Counted from the stretch's first letter, positions 32,971-42,808 are shown. The stretch: DNA of 64,000 bases from JANQMY01 sp965227095 (GCA_965227095.1 CBDDFL010000002.1:496001-560000), one strand, 5' to 3'. Numbers and translations: made by a program. The notes: generated from the sequence alone by a model not told the origin.

Positions 32971-33864
32971 TCAGGGCAGAGTGCCGAGGAAGGCGGGCTT
33001 TTGTGCTTTCAACACTTCCTCGGCAAACTCCATAAACGCGCGAATGCGTGCCGTGCGTCTTAGATCCGCATGGGTCAATATCCACACATCTCGAGACGGC
33101 GTCGGCGGTTGGTGCGTCGCGCGAACCAAACCTTCCTCGCGGTCCCCGACAAAGCAGGGCAGCATGGCAAGGCCGACACCGGACTTTGCAGCGGCTACTT
33201 GCAGCGCTAAGTCGGAAAACGCCCCCCAGGCCGGAACCTTCGCAAACTCCGTATTTTGTGTCCATTCAGGGTACAGACCATCGTTATCGTTCCAACCGAT
33301 CCACCGCCCATCATCTGGTCTGGACCTTAGGTCATGAGTGTCCAAGTAGGTCGCGCTTGCATAAATCGACGTGTGGTACTGGAACAAGCGTTTGCCCACC
33401 AACGTTTGGGGTGGATTGTTGTCCATGCGAATGGCGACATCAGCTTCGCGGCGGGCGACGTCCAAAAAATCGTGGGTAACGATGATTTCCAGATCAAGCC
33501 CGGGATATCGCTCCGTGAAGTCCACAAGGCGTGGGGCGAAGGCGTGAACCGCTACCGGTTCCGACATGGTCGCGATTACCTTGCCGGTCAGCATGTTGTC
33601 GCGGCCGGCGATTTGGCGTTCCACATCCCCAAGCTTTGAGGCAAAGCTGCGTGCAACCGCAACCAATTCCTCGCCTGCTTCCGTGAGGGCAAACCCTTCC
33701 GGCTTTCGATCGAACAGCCGAACGCCCGTGTTTTCTTCCAGCCGTTCAATACGACGGCTGACCGTAGAATGATGTACGCCCAGTTGTTTCGCCGCGCTTC
33801 GCACCGTGCGCGCGCCGGCAACTTCGGTGAAAGTCTTAACGTCTTCCCAGTCCATATTCTTCAT
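32971..33864 (-). CDS. LysR family transcriptional regulator
   Basis: 297 residues from ATG 33864, with GAGG 9 nt before; upstream GTG/ATG codons (33891, 33870) are possible but overlap that site. N-terminal HTH: FTEVAGARTVRSAAKQLGVHHSTVSRRIERLEENTGVRLFDR. The rest is the periplasmic-binding-protein-like effector domain. The short linker and WxxW-rich (WILTHADLR) tail place it with the LysR subgroup that controls a neighbouring gene. Divergent from MAPEG; several CGCAA repeats lie in the space between. Confidence 0.92.
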   Translation of the reverse strand: MKNMDWEDVKTFTEVAGARTVRSAAKQLGVHHSTVSRRIERLEENTGVRLFDRKPEGFALTEAGEELVAVARSFASKLGDVERQIAGRDNMLTGKVIATMSEPVAVHAFAPRLVDFTERYPGLDLEIIVTHDFLDVARREADVAIRMDNNPPQTLVGKRLFQYHTSIYASATYLDTHDLRSRPDDGRWIGWNDNDGLYPEWTQNTEFAKVPAWGAFSDLALQVAAAKSGVGLAMLPCFVGDREEGLVRATHQPPTPSRDVWILTHADLRRTARIRAFMEFAEEVLKAQKPAFLGTLP

Positions 33865-33994
33865 TGTCATCCACCTCTTTAGAGATCTCACAATGTATGG
33901 CTAATTTTCGCAACATAAAGTCGCAATTATTGCCATAGAAATGCGCAAAAACGCAACACACATGTCGAATGATTTCACTATTGGAGGAGAGAAC

Positions 33995-34441
33995 ATGACG
34001 GTTCCTATCGTGAGTGCGTTGGTCGCGGCGACGATCATCATTTTGCAGCAAATTCTTATGTTTACGGTTGGGATTCACCGGGCGCGGGCATCAATTGGCG
34101 TCGGGTTCGGGGAAGACCAGGACTTGGAGCGAAAAATTCGCCGGCACGGAAATTTGGCGGAAAACGGCGCTCTGTTTATCGCCACATTGGCGTTGGCTGA
34201 AATGGTGGGCGTTCCCCAGACGATCGTACTGGGATTTGGCGGGGCGTTTGTCCTCGCTCGGGTGTCTCACGCAATCGGCATGGGATCTTTGTCCGGGTCG
34301 CATTTAGCTGACGGGGGCGCTTTATTCAAAGGGATGCGGGCTTTTGGTGCTTTCGCAACTGTCCTCTCCGGAATTGGCCTGGGGGCAATGCTTATTTACG
34401 TTTCCGCAACCAGCCTAACGGCGGCCAATTTGCCGTTCTAA
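33995..34441 (+). CDS. MAPEG family membrane protein
   Basis: 148 residues from ATG 33995 (GGAGGAGAG before it); an in-frame start at 33941 lies in the control region. Four transmembrane helices: residues 5-27, about 58-77, about 82-103 and about 118-140. MAPEG signatures are the RRHGNLAENGALFIATL stretch between helices 1 and 2 (Arg-x-His-x-Asn-x-x-Glu-Asn). Members are trimeric membrane glutathione transferases or eicosanoid enzymes. Likely conjugation of a hydrophobic compound with glutathione. Control by the divergent LysR gene is probable. Confidence 0.87.
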   Translation: MTVPIVSALVAATIIILQQILMFTVGIHRARASIGVGFGEDQDLERKIRRHGNLAENGALFIATLALAEMVGVPQTIVLGFGGAFVLARVSHAIGMGSLSGSHLADGGALFKGMRAFGAFATVLSGIGLGAMLIYVSATSLTAANLPF

Positions 34442-34602
34442 GAGACCAAATCGAAATGATTTGATGGCATCGTTTTTTTATTGCGTAACCTGAGGTGAAA
34501 CGTGGCCAAATAGTCCGGGGGACGGGGCGACTTCGCAAGCACCTATCCCTCGCGTCACGGCATACTGCAATGGTAAACGCGCAACAAAGACGGTGCCGTA
34601 AC

Positions 34603-35691
34603 ATGTTTGCTGAGACATTTTCCCCAAGCGAGTTGGCGAATTCTGCGGAATTCGATGGCCACGAACAGGTGCATTATTTCGCGGACGAGGAAAGTGGTCT
34701 TCGCGCGATTATTGCCATTCATGACCGATCCCTTGGGCCTGCTGCCGGCGGCTGCCGGTTTTGGCCGTACAAAGACCGTCAGGAAGCCCTGACAGATGTG
34801 CTGCGCCTGTCGAAAGCGATGAGTTTCAAAAACGCCATGGCGGGATTACCCTTGGGGGGTGGCAAGGCGGTCATCTGGTCAGACCGAGACGATGTTGATC
34901 GGGACGCGCTCTTTCGGGCATTTGGCCGTGCCGTCGAAAGCCTCGAGGGGGCTTACATCACGGCTGAAGACGTTGGGACCCGCGTGGCTGACATGAAAAC
35001 CGTTGCCACAGAAACAAAATTTGTCTGCGGGTTACCGCCAGAGGGTAACCAGGTTGGCGGGGATCCATCTCCAACAACAGCACATGGCGTCTATCTCGGG
35101 CTACGGGCCGCCGTAAAATTCGCCTTATCGAGGTCTGACTTAGACGGTGTCCATGTAGCTGTTCAGGGATTGGGCGGTGTGGGATATCATCTGTGTCAGG
35201 AACTTCATCGTGCCGGTGCAAGGTTAAGTGTTGCCGATATTGATCCGGAACGAACGCGCCAGGCTGCGGATGAATTCGGCAGCACACTTGTTGACCCGTC
35301 GGATATTCTTGGCATTGACGCAGACGTCCTGGCGCCCTGCGCCATGGGGGGTGTCCTGAACGGCACCACTATCCCGCTGCTGCAGGCGAAAATAGTGGCT
35401 GGTGCCGCCAATAATCAGTTGAATCTGGACCAAGACGGAGAGCGCTTGCGATCGCGGGGCATACTGTATGCACCTGATTATGTGATCAATGCGGGTGGGA
35501 TCATTCAGGTCGCGGGGGAGTATTTCGGTTGGTCACTAGCGGATGTCACTGAACGCGTAGAAACCATCCCGAGGTCGCTACAGCAGATTTTTGACGAAAG
35601 CGGTTGGAAACACCAAGCGACCAACATCATCGCGGACAAACTTGCAAGAGTACGGCTCGACAACCGTAATGCGTCGGCGGTCGCGTGTTGA
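34603..35691 (+). CDS. Leu/Phe/Val dehydrogenase family protein
   Basis: 362 residues from ATG 34603; upstream in-frame codons from 34495 add 36 residues without homology. Oxidative deamination of branched or aromatic amino acids with NAD. Catalytic lysines are in MSFKNAMAG and LPLGGGKAVI; the substrate segment is LGPAAGGCRFWPY; NAD motif VAVQGLGGVGYHL; then NAANNQLN and DYVINAGGII-type contacts. The subgroup (leucine, valine or phenylalanine) is not clear. Single gene with 160 bp of apparently empty sequence on each side. Confidence 0.9.
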   Translation: MFAETFSPSELANSAEFDGHEQVHYFADEESGLRAIIAIHDRSLGPAAGGCRFWPYKDRQEALTDVLRLSKAMSFKNAMAGLPLGGGKAVIWSDRDDVDRDALFRAFGRAVESLEGAYITAEDVGTRVADMKTVATETKFVCGLPPEGNQVGGDPSPTTAHGVYLGLRAAVKFALSRSDLDGVHVAVQGLGGVGYHLCQELHRAGARLSVADIDPERTRQAADEFGSTLVDPSDILGIDADVLAPCAMGGVLNGTTIPLLQAKIVAGAANNQLNLDQDGERLRSRGILYAPDYVINAGGIIQVAGEYFGWSLADVTERVETIPRSLQQIFDESGWKHQATNIIADKLARVRLDNRNASAVAC

Positions 35692-35848
35692 AAATTGCGT
35701 CTCCCGCCGTGCGCATTGCAATTATTGGTCTCGACTTTTAAATCCTCAAAAAAGAGTGTGGTCTAGAGCGGGGACTGACCTTGCTTTGCGTTGAATTGCG
35801 CGGGGCTCGGGGGATAATGCCTCCCAATAACAAACGTGGGAGAAAATT

Positions 35849-36634
35849 ATGGGACGCCTTGAAAACAAAGTCGCGATCGTCACAGGGGCCGCGAAGGGAT
35901 TAGGCGAAGCCGATGCCCGATTGTTCGTGCAAGAAGGTGCCAAAGTCGTTTTGACCGATGTGGATACGAGCGGCGGTGAAGCGGTCGCCCGCGACTTAGG
36001 CGATAACGCCGTTTTCATGAAACATGATGTTCGGAACGAAGATGAATGGATCCGTGTGATCGATGACACGGTCGCCAGATTCGGCAAACTAGACATCCTT
36101 GTAAATAATGCCGGGGTTGTGGAAGTCGGCGATATCGAAACTCAGACAACGGATGAATGGCGGTTTGTCAATGCGGTTAGTTCCGATGGAACCTTCTTTG
36201 GCTGCAAATATGCCGTGAAGGCCATGAAGGAAAGCGGGGGCGGGTCGATCATCAATATGGCGTCACTGGCCTCTGTACAGGGCGAATCTCTGTTTGCGGC
36301 CTATTGTGCCGCCAAAGGGGCTGTTGAAGGCTTGACCCGTGCCGTTGCCGTGCATTGTGCGCAAATGAAATACAATATTCGCTGCAACTCCATTCATCCG
36401 GCGGGTATTGAAACGCCGATGGTGACAGGCTTGCCCGAGAAAATGGCTGGTGCCGTGGAGAAGGGACTTCAAGTGCCCCAAAACCGGGCGACCGGCGAAA
36501 CGCGGATCGGCAAACCGAATGACGTTGCAAACGCGGCGCTGTTCCTGGCGTCTGATGAGTCTCAATTCATCAGTGGCCAGCGTCTGATCGTGGACAACAC
36601 GATTTCAGTGACGTCCGGTTTTGTTCCGGCTTAG
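35849..36634 (+). CDS. SDR oxidoreductase, 3beta/17beta-hydroxysteroid dehydrogenase-like
   Basis: 261 residues. Classical SDR: TGAAKGLGEA, NNAGVVE, and the catalytic Tyr as AAYCAAKGA with Ser in NMASLASVQG. The block RCNSIHPAGIETPM recalls the bacterial 3beta/17beta-hydroxysteroid dehydrogenase group (NSIHP), a more specific hint than most SDRs here give. GGGAGAAAATT precedes the ATG. Together with the SnoaL protein (16 bp later) it makes a two-gene unit, a pairing frequent for hydroxysteroid dehydrogenase plus dehydratase-like proteins. Confidence 0.85.
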   Translation: MGRLENKVAIVTGAAKGLGEADARLFVQEGAKVVLTDVDTSGGEAVARDLGDNAVFMKHDVRNEDEWIRVIDDTVARFGKLDILVNNAGVVEVGDIETQTTDEWRFVNAVSSDGTFFGCKYAVKAMKESGGGSIINMASLASVQGESLFAAYCAAKGAVEGLTRAVAVHCAQMKYNIRCNSIHPAGIETPMVTGLPEKMAGAVEKGLQVPQNRATGETRIGKPNDVANAALFLASDESQFISGQRLIVDNTISVTSGFVPA

Positions 36635-36650
36635 GAAGAATGAGGTTTCC

Positions 36651-37163
36651 ATGTTGACGGATGAAGAGCTTCAATCGCTACATGACCGTATGGCAATTCA
36701 GGACGTGTTGGTGACGTATTGCCGTGGCATCGACCGCTGCGATATCAATCTGCTGAAATCTGTTTATTGGCCCGACGCAACGGATGATCATGGATCGTTC
36801 AATGGCAATGCCCATGAATTTTGCGACCATGTCATCCCCGCGCTCAAAACAATGCATCGGACCATGCACAGCATCACCAATATGTATGTGGAACTGGACG
36901 GTCATCGCGCGAAAGCTGAAACCTATTGTATCGCCTATCACAGCTTGGACGGCGAAGGCGGCCCCCAGGATATGATTGTGGCGGGGCGGTATCTCGACGT
37001 GCTTGAAAAGCGCATGCTCAAATGGAAAATTGCCAAGCGCGTTTATGTAATGGACTGGAACCAAAACCAGCCCTCAACGGCAGAATGGGAAGCAGGCCTC
37101 TTTGGCCAGCTTAAAACACGCGGTGCCCGCTTCCCCGATGACCCTTGGTATCAGTTTGGGTAA
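36651..37163 (+). CDS. SnoaL-like (NTF2 fold) protein
   Basis: 170 residues from ATG 36651 (GAGG 5 nt before); the in-frame start at 36621 overlaps the SDR end. SnoaL_4-type domain: YCRGIDRCDINLLKSVYWPDA and DDHGSFNG, then a His-rich stretch KTMHRTMHSITNM at about 73-85, which holds the likely base His. Length and layout resemble BaiE and Hsh2, hydroxysteroid dehydratases of the same fold, and the partner SDR is steroid-like. Substrate assignment is inference. Acts in the cytosol. Confidence 0.82.
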   Translation: MLTDEELQSLHDRMAIQDVLVTYCRGIDRCDINLLKSVYWPDATDDHGSFNGNAHEFCDHVIPALKTMHRTMHSITNMYVELDGHRAKAETYCIAYHSLDGEGGPQDMIVAGRYLDVLEKRMLKWKIAKRVYVMDWNQNQPSTAEWEAGLFGQLKTRGARFPDDPWYQFG

Positions 37164-37169
37164 ACGATC

Positions 37170-39044
37170 TTACGGCGCGGGACGGAGCTGCACTTCCGTG
37201 GTTTCGTGGGCCGTAACCGTAAACTCTTGCGGGGGAATATCCCCCGCGGCACGCCAACCATTCACCTTGTACCGACCTGGCAGCAGCTTGAGCGCTGTGC
37301 CGGGTCGAACAAATCCTTTCTTTAGTTCTTGCCCATCTAACGGCTCGACAAAGGCCCGATCAGGTTCCGTCTTATATTTGTCAGAGTCTGCGTAGGTCAC
37401 AACGACTTGCCCCAGCGCTTTCGGCGTGAAGGTGACATCTTTTGTTTCGGCGTTCCCAATCGTGACGCGCTGGCTTTCAAAGAACCCGGCACCCTTATGA
37501 GCCGAAATCTCGTAAGTGCCCGGCGCCACGGCAATGGGTTCATTCGGTCGGATCGACTTTGACGCGCCATTGCGGTCTACGGGTTGGATGGACGCCCGGT
37601 CGGGTTTTCCCAAGTAGGAATCCTCGGAGGGCGCGTACACCACCTGCAGAAAACCGGCTTGCAACGGCACGCGAATGGTTTCCTCTTCATTGAGAAGTTC
37701 AATGTCTGTTGGCGGTACGGGAAGAATTGCGTCGGCGGATTGGACCTGATAGCGGCCGGGGCGTGCCTGCCCGCCGTTTTGAGAATGCACTCTGTAAACG
37801 GTTTCGCCGCCGCGCATGAGTTCGGAATTACGTTGTACCAACTCTCCATTTGGCAGTATAAAGACGATATAGAAGTTCAGTGTTTTGGTCAGTTCAAAAA
37901 GAATCTCTGTCTGTTCACCGGCTGAAACGGTTTCTGTCCGCCGCAAGGCGTTGTCTTTGTTCGGTTCGGTTCGAAATTCGTACGTGCCGGGTTGCACCAA
38001 AACTTCGTCAAACGCCCGAAATGAGAATACTTTTTTGTCGTCTTGGTAAGCAGTGACCAAGGCACCGGGGTGTTCTTCGCCTTCTTCCAAAAACGACGCT
38101 GTGACGATGGCCGGACGTTCCACTTGAACGGCAACTGAGATTTCCCCAGGTTTGTCGATGGAGAATGTTTGGCGCACAGGTTTGTACAGGGATCCATCAG
38201 CCAGTAGGGGCCCCACTTCGATTTCATACTCCCCCGGCCCCTCGAGAACATTGCGGCCATGACTACGCACATCTTCTATCGGGCTGCCGTCTTTGAACAA
38301 TTGCCCCGCGACCACGTAAGACCGCCCTTGGTCGTCCGTTGCGGTGATGGTGAAGGCATAGCCTTGCACCTGATCGACATCGCTTGGTTTTGATTGGGGT
38401 TGCGCGCTGGCCGTGCTTGCACCGCGCAAGGCCTCGGCAAAACGGTCTTCCGAGTCCGCATCGAAATATTGGCCGCCCGATACCTCTGCGATGCAAGACA
38501 TTGCGGCCCGTTGGTATTCCTCAAGCCCGACACCGACCACGTGAACGCGAATGCTGACATTCGACTTCTGCCACTGGCGCATCAGCTCGCACGGGTCTTG
38601 ATCGCAGGTTTCGATACCATCGCTGACCAGCAATATATCGCCCGAATCATCGCCGAAGTCTTTCAGGGCTTCTTGCAAACTATGCGAAATCGGGGTTTTG
38701 CCGGTGGGGCGAATCTCAGCTGCTGCTTGGGCGATTTTTTCTTTCGCCGCTTCGGCATCCGTAAAGGGAACCATCAGTTCGGTATCGCGGCAATCCGCTT
38801 TCTCGCGGTGTCCATAGGCACGAAACGCAATTGATCGCCCAGCCACGTCACCCGCCAGTAAATCAGAAAGAGCTTTTCGACCAGCTTCATATTTGCGGGA
38901 TTGGTCTGCCAAGGCACCCCACATGGAATTGGAGCTGTCGTAAATCACGTAGAGTTTTTTGGGGGCGGGGGTGGCGTCTTCCGCATGGGCGACAAGTGTC
39001 AGACACCAGGCGACCAGTATATATGCGATGCCTAAATTTCTCAT
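37170..39044 (-). CDS. Exported VWA-domain protein with five PGxY repeats
   Basis: 624 residues. Signal peptide ending VAHAE; VWA domain (about residues 30-200) with the MIDAS start YDSSNSMWG and the later VSDGIETCDQDPCE. After it come beta-rich modules, each closing with a PGxY motif: GPGEYEIEV, QPGTYEFRT, RPGRYQVQS, APGTYEISA and LPGRYKVNG. Spacing is about 80 residues. The last two modules are also alike in PDRASIQP / PDRAFVEP. The protein is probably periplasmic or surface-bound. Function unknown; related proteins sense or bind extracellular partners. No neighbours on its strand. Confidence 0.85.
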   Translation of the reverse strand: MRNLGIAYILVAWCLTLVAHAEDATPAPKKLYVIYDSSNSMWGALADQSRKYEAGRKALSDLLAGDVAGRSIAFRAYGHREKADCRDTELMVPFTDAEAAKEKIAQAAAEIRPTGKTPISHSLQEALKDFGDDSGDILLVSDGIETCDQDPCELMRQWQKSNVSIRVHVVGVGLEEYQRAAMSCIAEVSGGQYFDADSEDRFAEALRGASTASAQPQSKPSDVDQVQGYAFTITATDDQGRSYVVAGQLFKDGSPIEDVRSHGRNVLEGPGEYEIEVGPLLADGSLYKPVRQTFSIDKPGEISVAVQVERPAIVTASFLEEGEEHPGALVTAYQDDKKVFSFRAFDEVLVQPGTYEFRTEPNKDNALRRTETVSAGEQTEILFELTKTLNFYIVFILPNGELVQRNSELMRGGETVYRVHSQNGGQARPGRYQVQSADAILPVPPTDIELLNEEETIRVPLQAGFLQVVYAPSEDSYLGKPDRASIQPVDRNGASKSIRPNEPIAVAPGTYEISAHKGAGFFESQRVTIGNAETKDVTFTPKALGQVVVTYADSDKYKTEPDRAFVEPLDGQELKKGFVRPGTALKLLPGRYKVNGWRAAGDIPPQEFTVTAHETTEVQLRPAP

Positions 39045-39210
39045 TTTCCCCTCCTATACCTATGGAATCACAGCCTACCAGCTTATAAGCGCTTTGTTGG
39101 GGCCCGAAAAGCGTGACAATGGCTACATATACTTGTGCAAATACTTGCGTCCACGCAGGCATTGGGTCAGTGTCTCCTCGGATTGCGACACTCGCATAGG
39201 GGAGACTGAG

Positions 39211-39924
39211 ATGACTTTTTCCAGAATGGTATTGGCAAGCGCGGCTTTAGGCTTGCTGGTTGCGTGTTCAGAAGAAACTGCGGACACAAGCGACGCGCCA
39301 GACACCGCTCAAATCAATATCCAAAGCTCTGACGGGCAAAAGACAGCAGACATTAAGAAGCTCCATGTTCTGGAGCAATACTGCGTTGAGTATGAGCACA
39401 CCGGCGCCATGCAATCGGGCACGTCGAAGGAATGCATTCGAAAATGGGGCCTGGAACAAACCCAGTGGGACAATACGAAAATCTCTATGGGGGCGTTCAG
39501 CCAAGAATCGAACCAGCGGGTGATTACCAAAGGTAAGACCGTCATCAGTTTCGACCCGGCAACGCTTCAAGGCACCAAGATGGACAATCCGTTTTATGAC
39601 TCCATTGCCGAGGCCGCGCAAAAAGAAGGGGCACAAGATTTCGCACAGTCCATGATCCAAGCCATGGGCTTTCAGCCTACCGATCAAACCAAAGAAATCG
39701 CCGGCGAAACTTGCAATGTCTATTCCGGCCAGATGGGCGCCATGTGCATGACCGAAGACGGTCTGACACTTGAGACCAACATTGCGGGCATGACCAAGAA
39801 GGCGACGAAAATCGACCGGTCAACCGGCGGAAGCGATGCAGATTATGTGATCCCAGATGGGCTGACGTTTACCGAAGTGCCCAATTTGGGTGACCTCATG
39901 CAAGGGAATATGCCGCAACAATAA
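39211..39924 (+). CDS. Lipoprotein of unknown family
   Basis: 237 residues. The start MTFSRMVLASAALGLLVACS gives a type II signal with the lipobox LVAC (Cys19 lipidated). The mature part begins with a Thr/Ser/Asp-rich linker. It has five further Cys (Cys53, Cys70 and three in the C-terminal half: GETCNVYSGQMGAMC), enough for disulfides in the periplasm. There is a segment FDPATLQGTKMDNPFYDS. I do not recognise the fold. GGGGAGACTGAG precedes ATG. Alone on its strand between VWA and DUF3604. Confidence 0.8.
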   Translation: MTFSRMVLASAALGLLVACSEETADTSDAPDTAQINIQSSDGQKTADIKKLHVLEQYCVEYEHTGAMQSGTSKECIRKWGLEQTQWDNTKISMGAFSQESNQRVITKGKTVISFDPATLQGTKMDNPFYDSIAEAAQKEGAQDFAQSMIQAMGFQPTDQTKEIAGETCNVYSGQMGAMCMTEDGLTLETNIAGMTKKATKIDRSTGGSDADYVIPDGLTFTEVPNLGDLMQGNMPQQ

Positions 39925-39944
39925 AACATTAGCGCATTGTGCGC

Positions 39945-39963
39945 GTACACCTGAATGGTGTAC
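39945..39963 (+). terminator. Hairpin after the lipoprotein gene
   Basis: GTACACC and GGTGTAC pair (7 bp) around TGAAT, 21 bp after the stop, then TCTCCCTGTT. A short stem and no long T run make it a weak terminator or a protein-binding site before the DUF3604 operon. Confidence 0.35.
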
Positions 39964-40023
39964 TCTCCCTGTTATAACAAAGCTTAGGCTGTGACAAAGC
40001 GGCCATGACAGGGAGGGTGCACC

Positions 40024-41937
40024 ATGGCGGCATCACAAGTCTCGAAGTTCAAGTCCGTTTTACTCGGCGGCGCGCTGTTGGGGGCGTTCAGCCTCGGGGC
40101 GCTGGCGGAAGAAACAGCACCATCCACTTATTCTCCGCATGCGGACCGAGAATACGCGACCCAAGTCTTTTTTGGGGACACGCACCTTCACACCTCGTTT
40201 TCGGCGGATGCCGGGGCCTTTGGCAATCGTCTCGATATCAACGAGGCGTATAAGTTCGCCCGCGGTGACCAGGTCACGTCTACAACAGGGCAAAAGGCGC
40301 AATTATCGCGCCCGCTCGATTTCCTGGTGGTGACGGATCATTCCGATGGCATGGGGTTTATTCCGGACCTGATTGCGGGGACGCCAAATATACTAGCGGT
40401 GCCCCAAGGAAAAGACTGGCATGAGCGTATCAACAAAGGTGGCGACAGCGCGGTGGGGGTTGCGCGGGAAATCATCGGTCTTTTTTCTCAAGGCAAATTA
40501 CCGAAGGGATTGACTTACACGCCGGACACGCCTGCTTACAAGGCGGCCTGGCAAAAGACCGTCGAACTTGCGGATGTCTATAACGATCCCGGAAAGTTCA
40601 CGGCCTTTATCGGTTTCGAATGGACGTCGCTGATCCTCGGCAACAATTTGCACCGTGTGGTCATGTATCGGGACGGGGCGGATGTGGCCGGCAAGATGGT
40701 GCCCTACACGACAACGCCGCCATTTGGCAGCCCGAACCCCCGTGACTTGTGGACGTGGCTTGCGAATTACGAAGCCACCACCGGCGGGCAGATCATGGCG
40801 TTTGCCCATAACGGCAATTTGTCAAACGGCATTATGTTCCCCGTGGACAAACAATATGATGGCGTGGCCATCGACAAGGCCTATGTGGAGGCCCGCGCGG
40901 CGTGGGAGCCACTTTATGAAGTAACGCAAATTAAAGGGGACGGTGAGTCTCATCCCTTTCTGTCGCCGGACGATGCCTTCGCCGACTTTGAAAACTGGGA
41001 TGTGGCCAATCTCGATCTGTCACAGCCCAAAACCGACGATATGTTGAAATACGAATATGCGCGGGAAGCGTTGAAGCAGGGTCTGGCGTTGGAAGCCAAG
41101 CTTGGGACCAACCCGTACAAGTTCGGTATGATCGGCTCGACGGACAGTCATACGTCCTTGGCAACGGCGCAAGAAGACAACTTCTTCAGCAAGCATACCG
41201 GTGTGGAACCATCGCCCAAGCGCATGGTGGGGCCGCTCAATTTGGGGGCGGCCAACTCTCTCTTTAAATGGAACTATGTGGCATCCGGCCTCGCGGCGGT
41301 ATGGGCGACCGACAATACGCGCGAAGCCCTGTTCGATGCCATGGAGCGCAAGGAAGTCTATGCCACCACGGGCAGCCGCTTGCGTGTTCGCTTTTTTGGT
41401 GGTTGGACGTATGACGAGGCGGATCTTAAAAGCCGATATCTCGCCCGTATCGGGTATGCCAAAGGGGTGCCCATGGGCGGCGATCTGACCGACAAACCAG
41501 CGGACAGCGCGGCCCCTTCTTTCATGGTCTTTGCCTTGCGCGATGCCATGGGGGCGAACATTGACCGTATACAGATCGTGAAGGGTTGGCTCGATGCCAA
41601 AGGCAATACCCGCGAAAAGGTATTCGACGTGGCATGGTCCGGTGACCGCGCGATCGCTGAAGACGGTTCTCTTCCGTCGGTCGGAACAACGGTGGATGTG
41701 GCCAACGCCACATGGTCCAACAGCATTGGCGCGCCGGAACTGGGCACGGTTTGGACCGATCCGGAATTCGATCCGACCCAACGGGCATTTTACTATGCGC
41801 GCGTCATCGAAATTCCCACGCCACGCTGGACAACCTATGACGCGAAACATTTTGGCGTACCCATTCCGGAAGGCGCGCCGGTGTCGGTTCAAGACCGTGC
41901 CTATACCTCGCCCATTTGGTACACGCCAAAAGGATAA
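40024..41937 (+). CDS. DUF3604 exported metal-dependent hydrolase-like protein
   Basis: 637 residues, signal peptide ending GALAE. DUF3604 is a PHP-related family: FFGDTHLHTSFSADA (HxH with a following Asp-Ala), VVTDHSDGMG (second His/Asp site), IMAFAHNGNLSNG (third His) and GSTDSHT (fourth His/Asp) are all kept, so a divalent metal centre is almost certain. Ends in SPIWYTPKG as usual. Located in the periplasm. Reaction unknown; PHP relatives are phosphatases or phosphoesterases. Operon with a parvulin-like chaperone (12 bp) and a HupE transporter (4 bp). Confidence 0.88.
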   Translation: MAASQVSKFKSVLLGGALLGAFSLGALAEETAPSTYSPHADREYATQVFFGDTHLHTSFSADAGAFGNRLDINEAYKFARGDQVTSTTGQKAQLSRPLDFLVVTDHSDGMGFIPDLIAGTPNILAVPQGKDWHERINKGGDSAVGVAREIIGLFSQGKLPKGLTYTPDTPAYKAAWQKTVELADVYNDPGKFTAFIGFEWTSLILGNNLHRVVMYRDGADVAGKMVPYTTTPPFGSPNPRDLWTWLANYEATTGGQIMAFAHNGNLSNGIMFPVDKQYDGVAIDKAYVEARAAWEPLYEVTQIKGDGESHPFLSPDDAFADFENWDVANLDLSQPKTDDMLKYEYAREALKQGLALEAKLGTNPYKFGMIGSTDSHTSLATAQEDNFFSKHTGVEPSPKRMVGPLNLGAANSLFKWNYVASGLAAVWATDNTREALFDAMERKEVYATTGSRLRVRFFGGWTYDEADLKSRYLARIGYAKGVPMGGDLTDKPADSAAPSFMVFALRDAMGANIDRIQIVKGWLDAKGNTREKVFDVAWSGDRAIAEDGSLPSVGTTVDVANATWSNSIGAPELGTVWTDPEFDPTQRAFYYARVIEIPTPRWTTYDAKHFGVPIPEGAPVSVQDRAYTSPIWYTPKG

Positions 41938-41949
41938 CGCGTTCGCCCC

Positions 41950-42804
41950 ATGCAGTGGCTTATCGATTGGATCAAACGCGAGCCCCTAGCGCATTTCCTG
42001 CTGGCGGGCGGCCTGTTGTGTGCGGCCTATTTGTTGGCGGGGCCGGCCTCTGAGCCGCCAAAAGAACAAGTGGTGATTACCCAGGCGCAGCAGAAAAATC
42101 TGGCGGCCTTGTTTGAACGCACCTGGAACCGTCCGCCCACCCCCCAAGAGCTAGACGGCCTGATCCAATCGCATATCCGCGAGGAGGTATTGGCGCGCGA
42201 AGCCGTCGCTTTGGGCCTGAATGACGGGGATGCGGTGGTGCGCAAACGCTTGGCGCAGAAACTCGAATTCTTATCGGACGACCTCGCGGCGCAACTGGAC
42301 CCTACCGACGAGGAACTGGAAACGTTTCTCGGAACGAATGCCGATCGATATCGGTTGGATGCACGTTATTCTCTGGAACAAATTTTCATTGCGCCCGGCA
42401 AGTCGGAAGAGGAACGCACAAAAGTGTCGGAGGCAGTGCTTGCCTCTTTGATGGCGGGCGCCCCCCCGGATACTTTAGGGGATCGCACTTTATTGCCATT
42501 CCAAATGAAGACCGCGACCGCGGCGAAGATCGCGTCTACCTATGGGCAAGAGTTTGCCGACTCTCTTGAGCATTTGACCCTTGGCGACTGGCACAAAGAT
42601 GTCCGGTCCTCTTTTGGCGATCACCTCGTGCGGATCACGGAAAAACAAGAACCAGCGCTACCCCCGCTTGCCGACATTCGCGAGTATGTGGAGCGCGATT
42701 GGTGCGATGCGCAACGTCTCAAACTGCGGGATGCCTATTACGACGATGTCCGTGGGGCCTATGACGTGATCGTGGACAGGCCGGACACCGTGCAAGAGCG
42801 TTGA
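41950..42804 (+). CDS. PpiC/SurA-type peptidyl-prolyl isomerase domain protein
   Basis: 284 residues. One membrane segment near the N-terminus (AHFLLAGGLLCAAYLLAGP, 14-33) anchors it to the inner membrane with the rest outside. The middle resembles the SurA N-terminal chaperone domain (RPPTPQELDGLIQSHIREEVLAREAVALG). The PPIase core is reduced: SLEQIFI starts it and ITEKQEP ends it, but the canonical central strands are weak, so isomerase activity is uncertain. It probably assists folding of the DUF3604 protein or an outer-membrane partner. Confidence 0.83.
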   Translation: MQWLIDWIKREPLAHFLLAGGLLCAAYLLAGPASEPPKEQVVITQAQQKNLAALFERTWNRPPTPQELDGLIQSHIREEVLAREAVALGLNDGDAVVRKRLAQKLEFLSDDLAAQLDPTDEELETFLGTNADRYRLDARYSLEQIFIAPGKSEEERTKVSEAVLASLMAGAPPDTLGDRTLLPFQMKTATAAKIASTYGQEFADSLEHLTLGDWHKDVRSSFGDHLVRITEKQEPALPPLADIREYVERDWCDAQRLKLRDAYYDDVRGAYDVIVDRPDTVQER

Positions 42805-42808
42805 TGCC

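Noticed and set aside
33900..33960. Repeated CGCAA units between LysR and MAPEG as a defined operator
   Set aside because: Several CGCAA copies are present, but no clear T-N11-A palindrome at a fixed distance, so only mentioned with the LysR gene.
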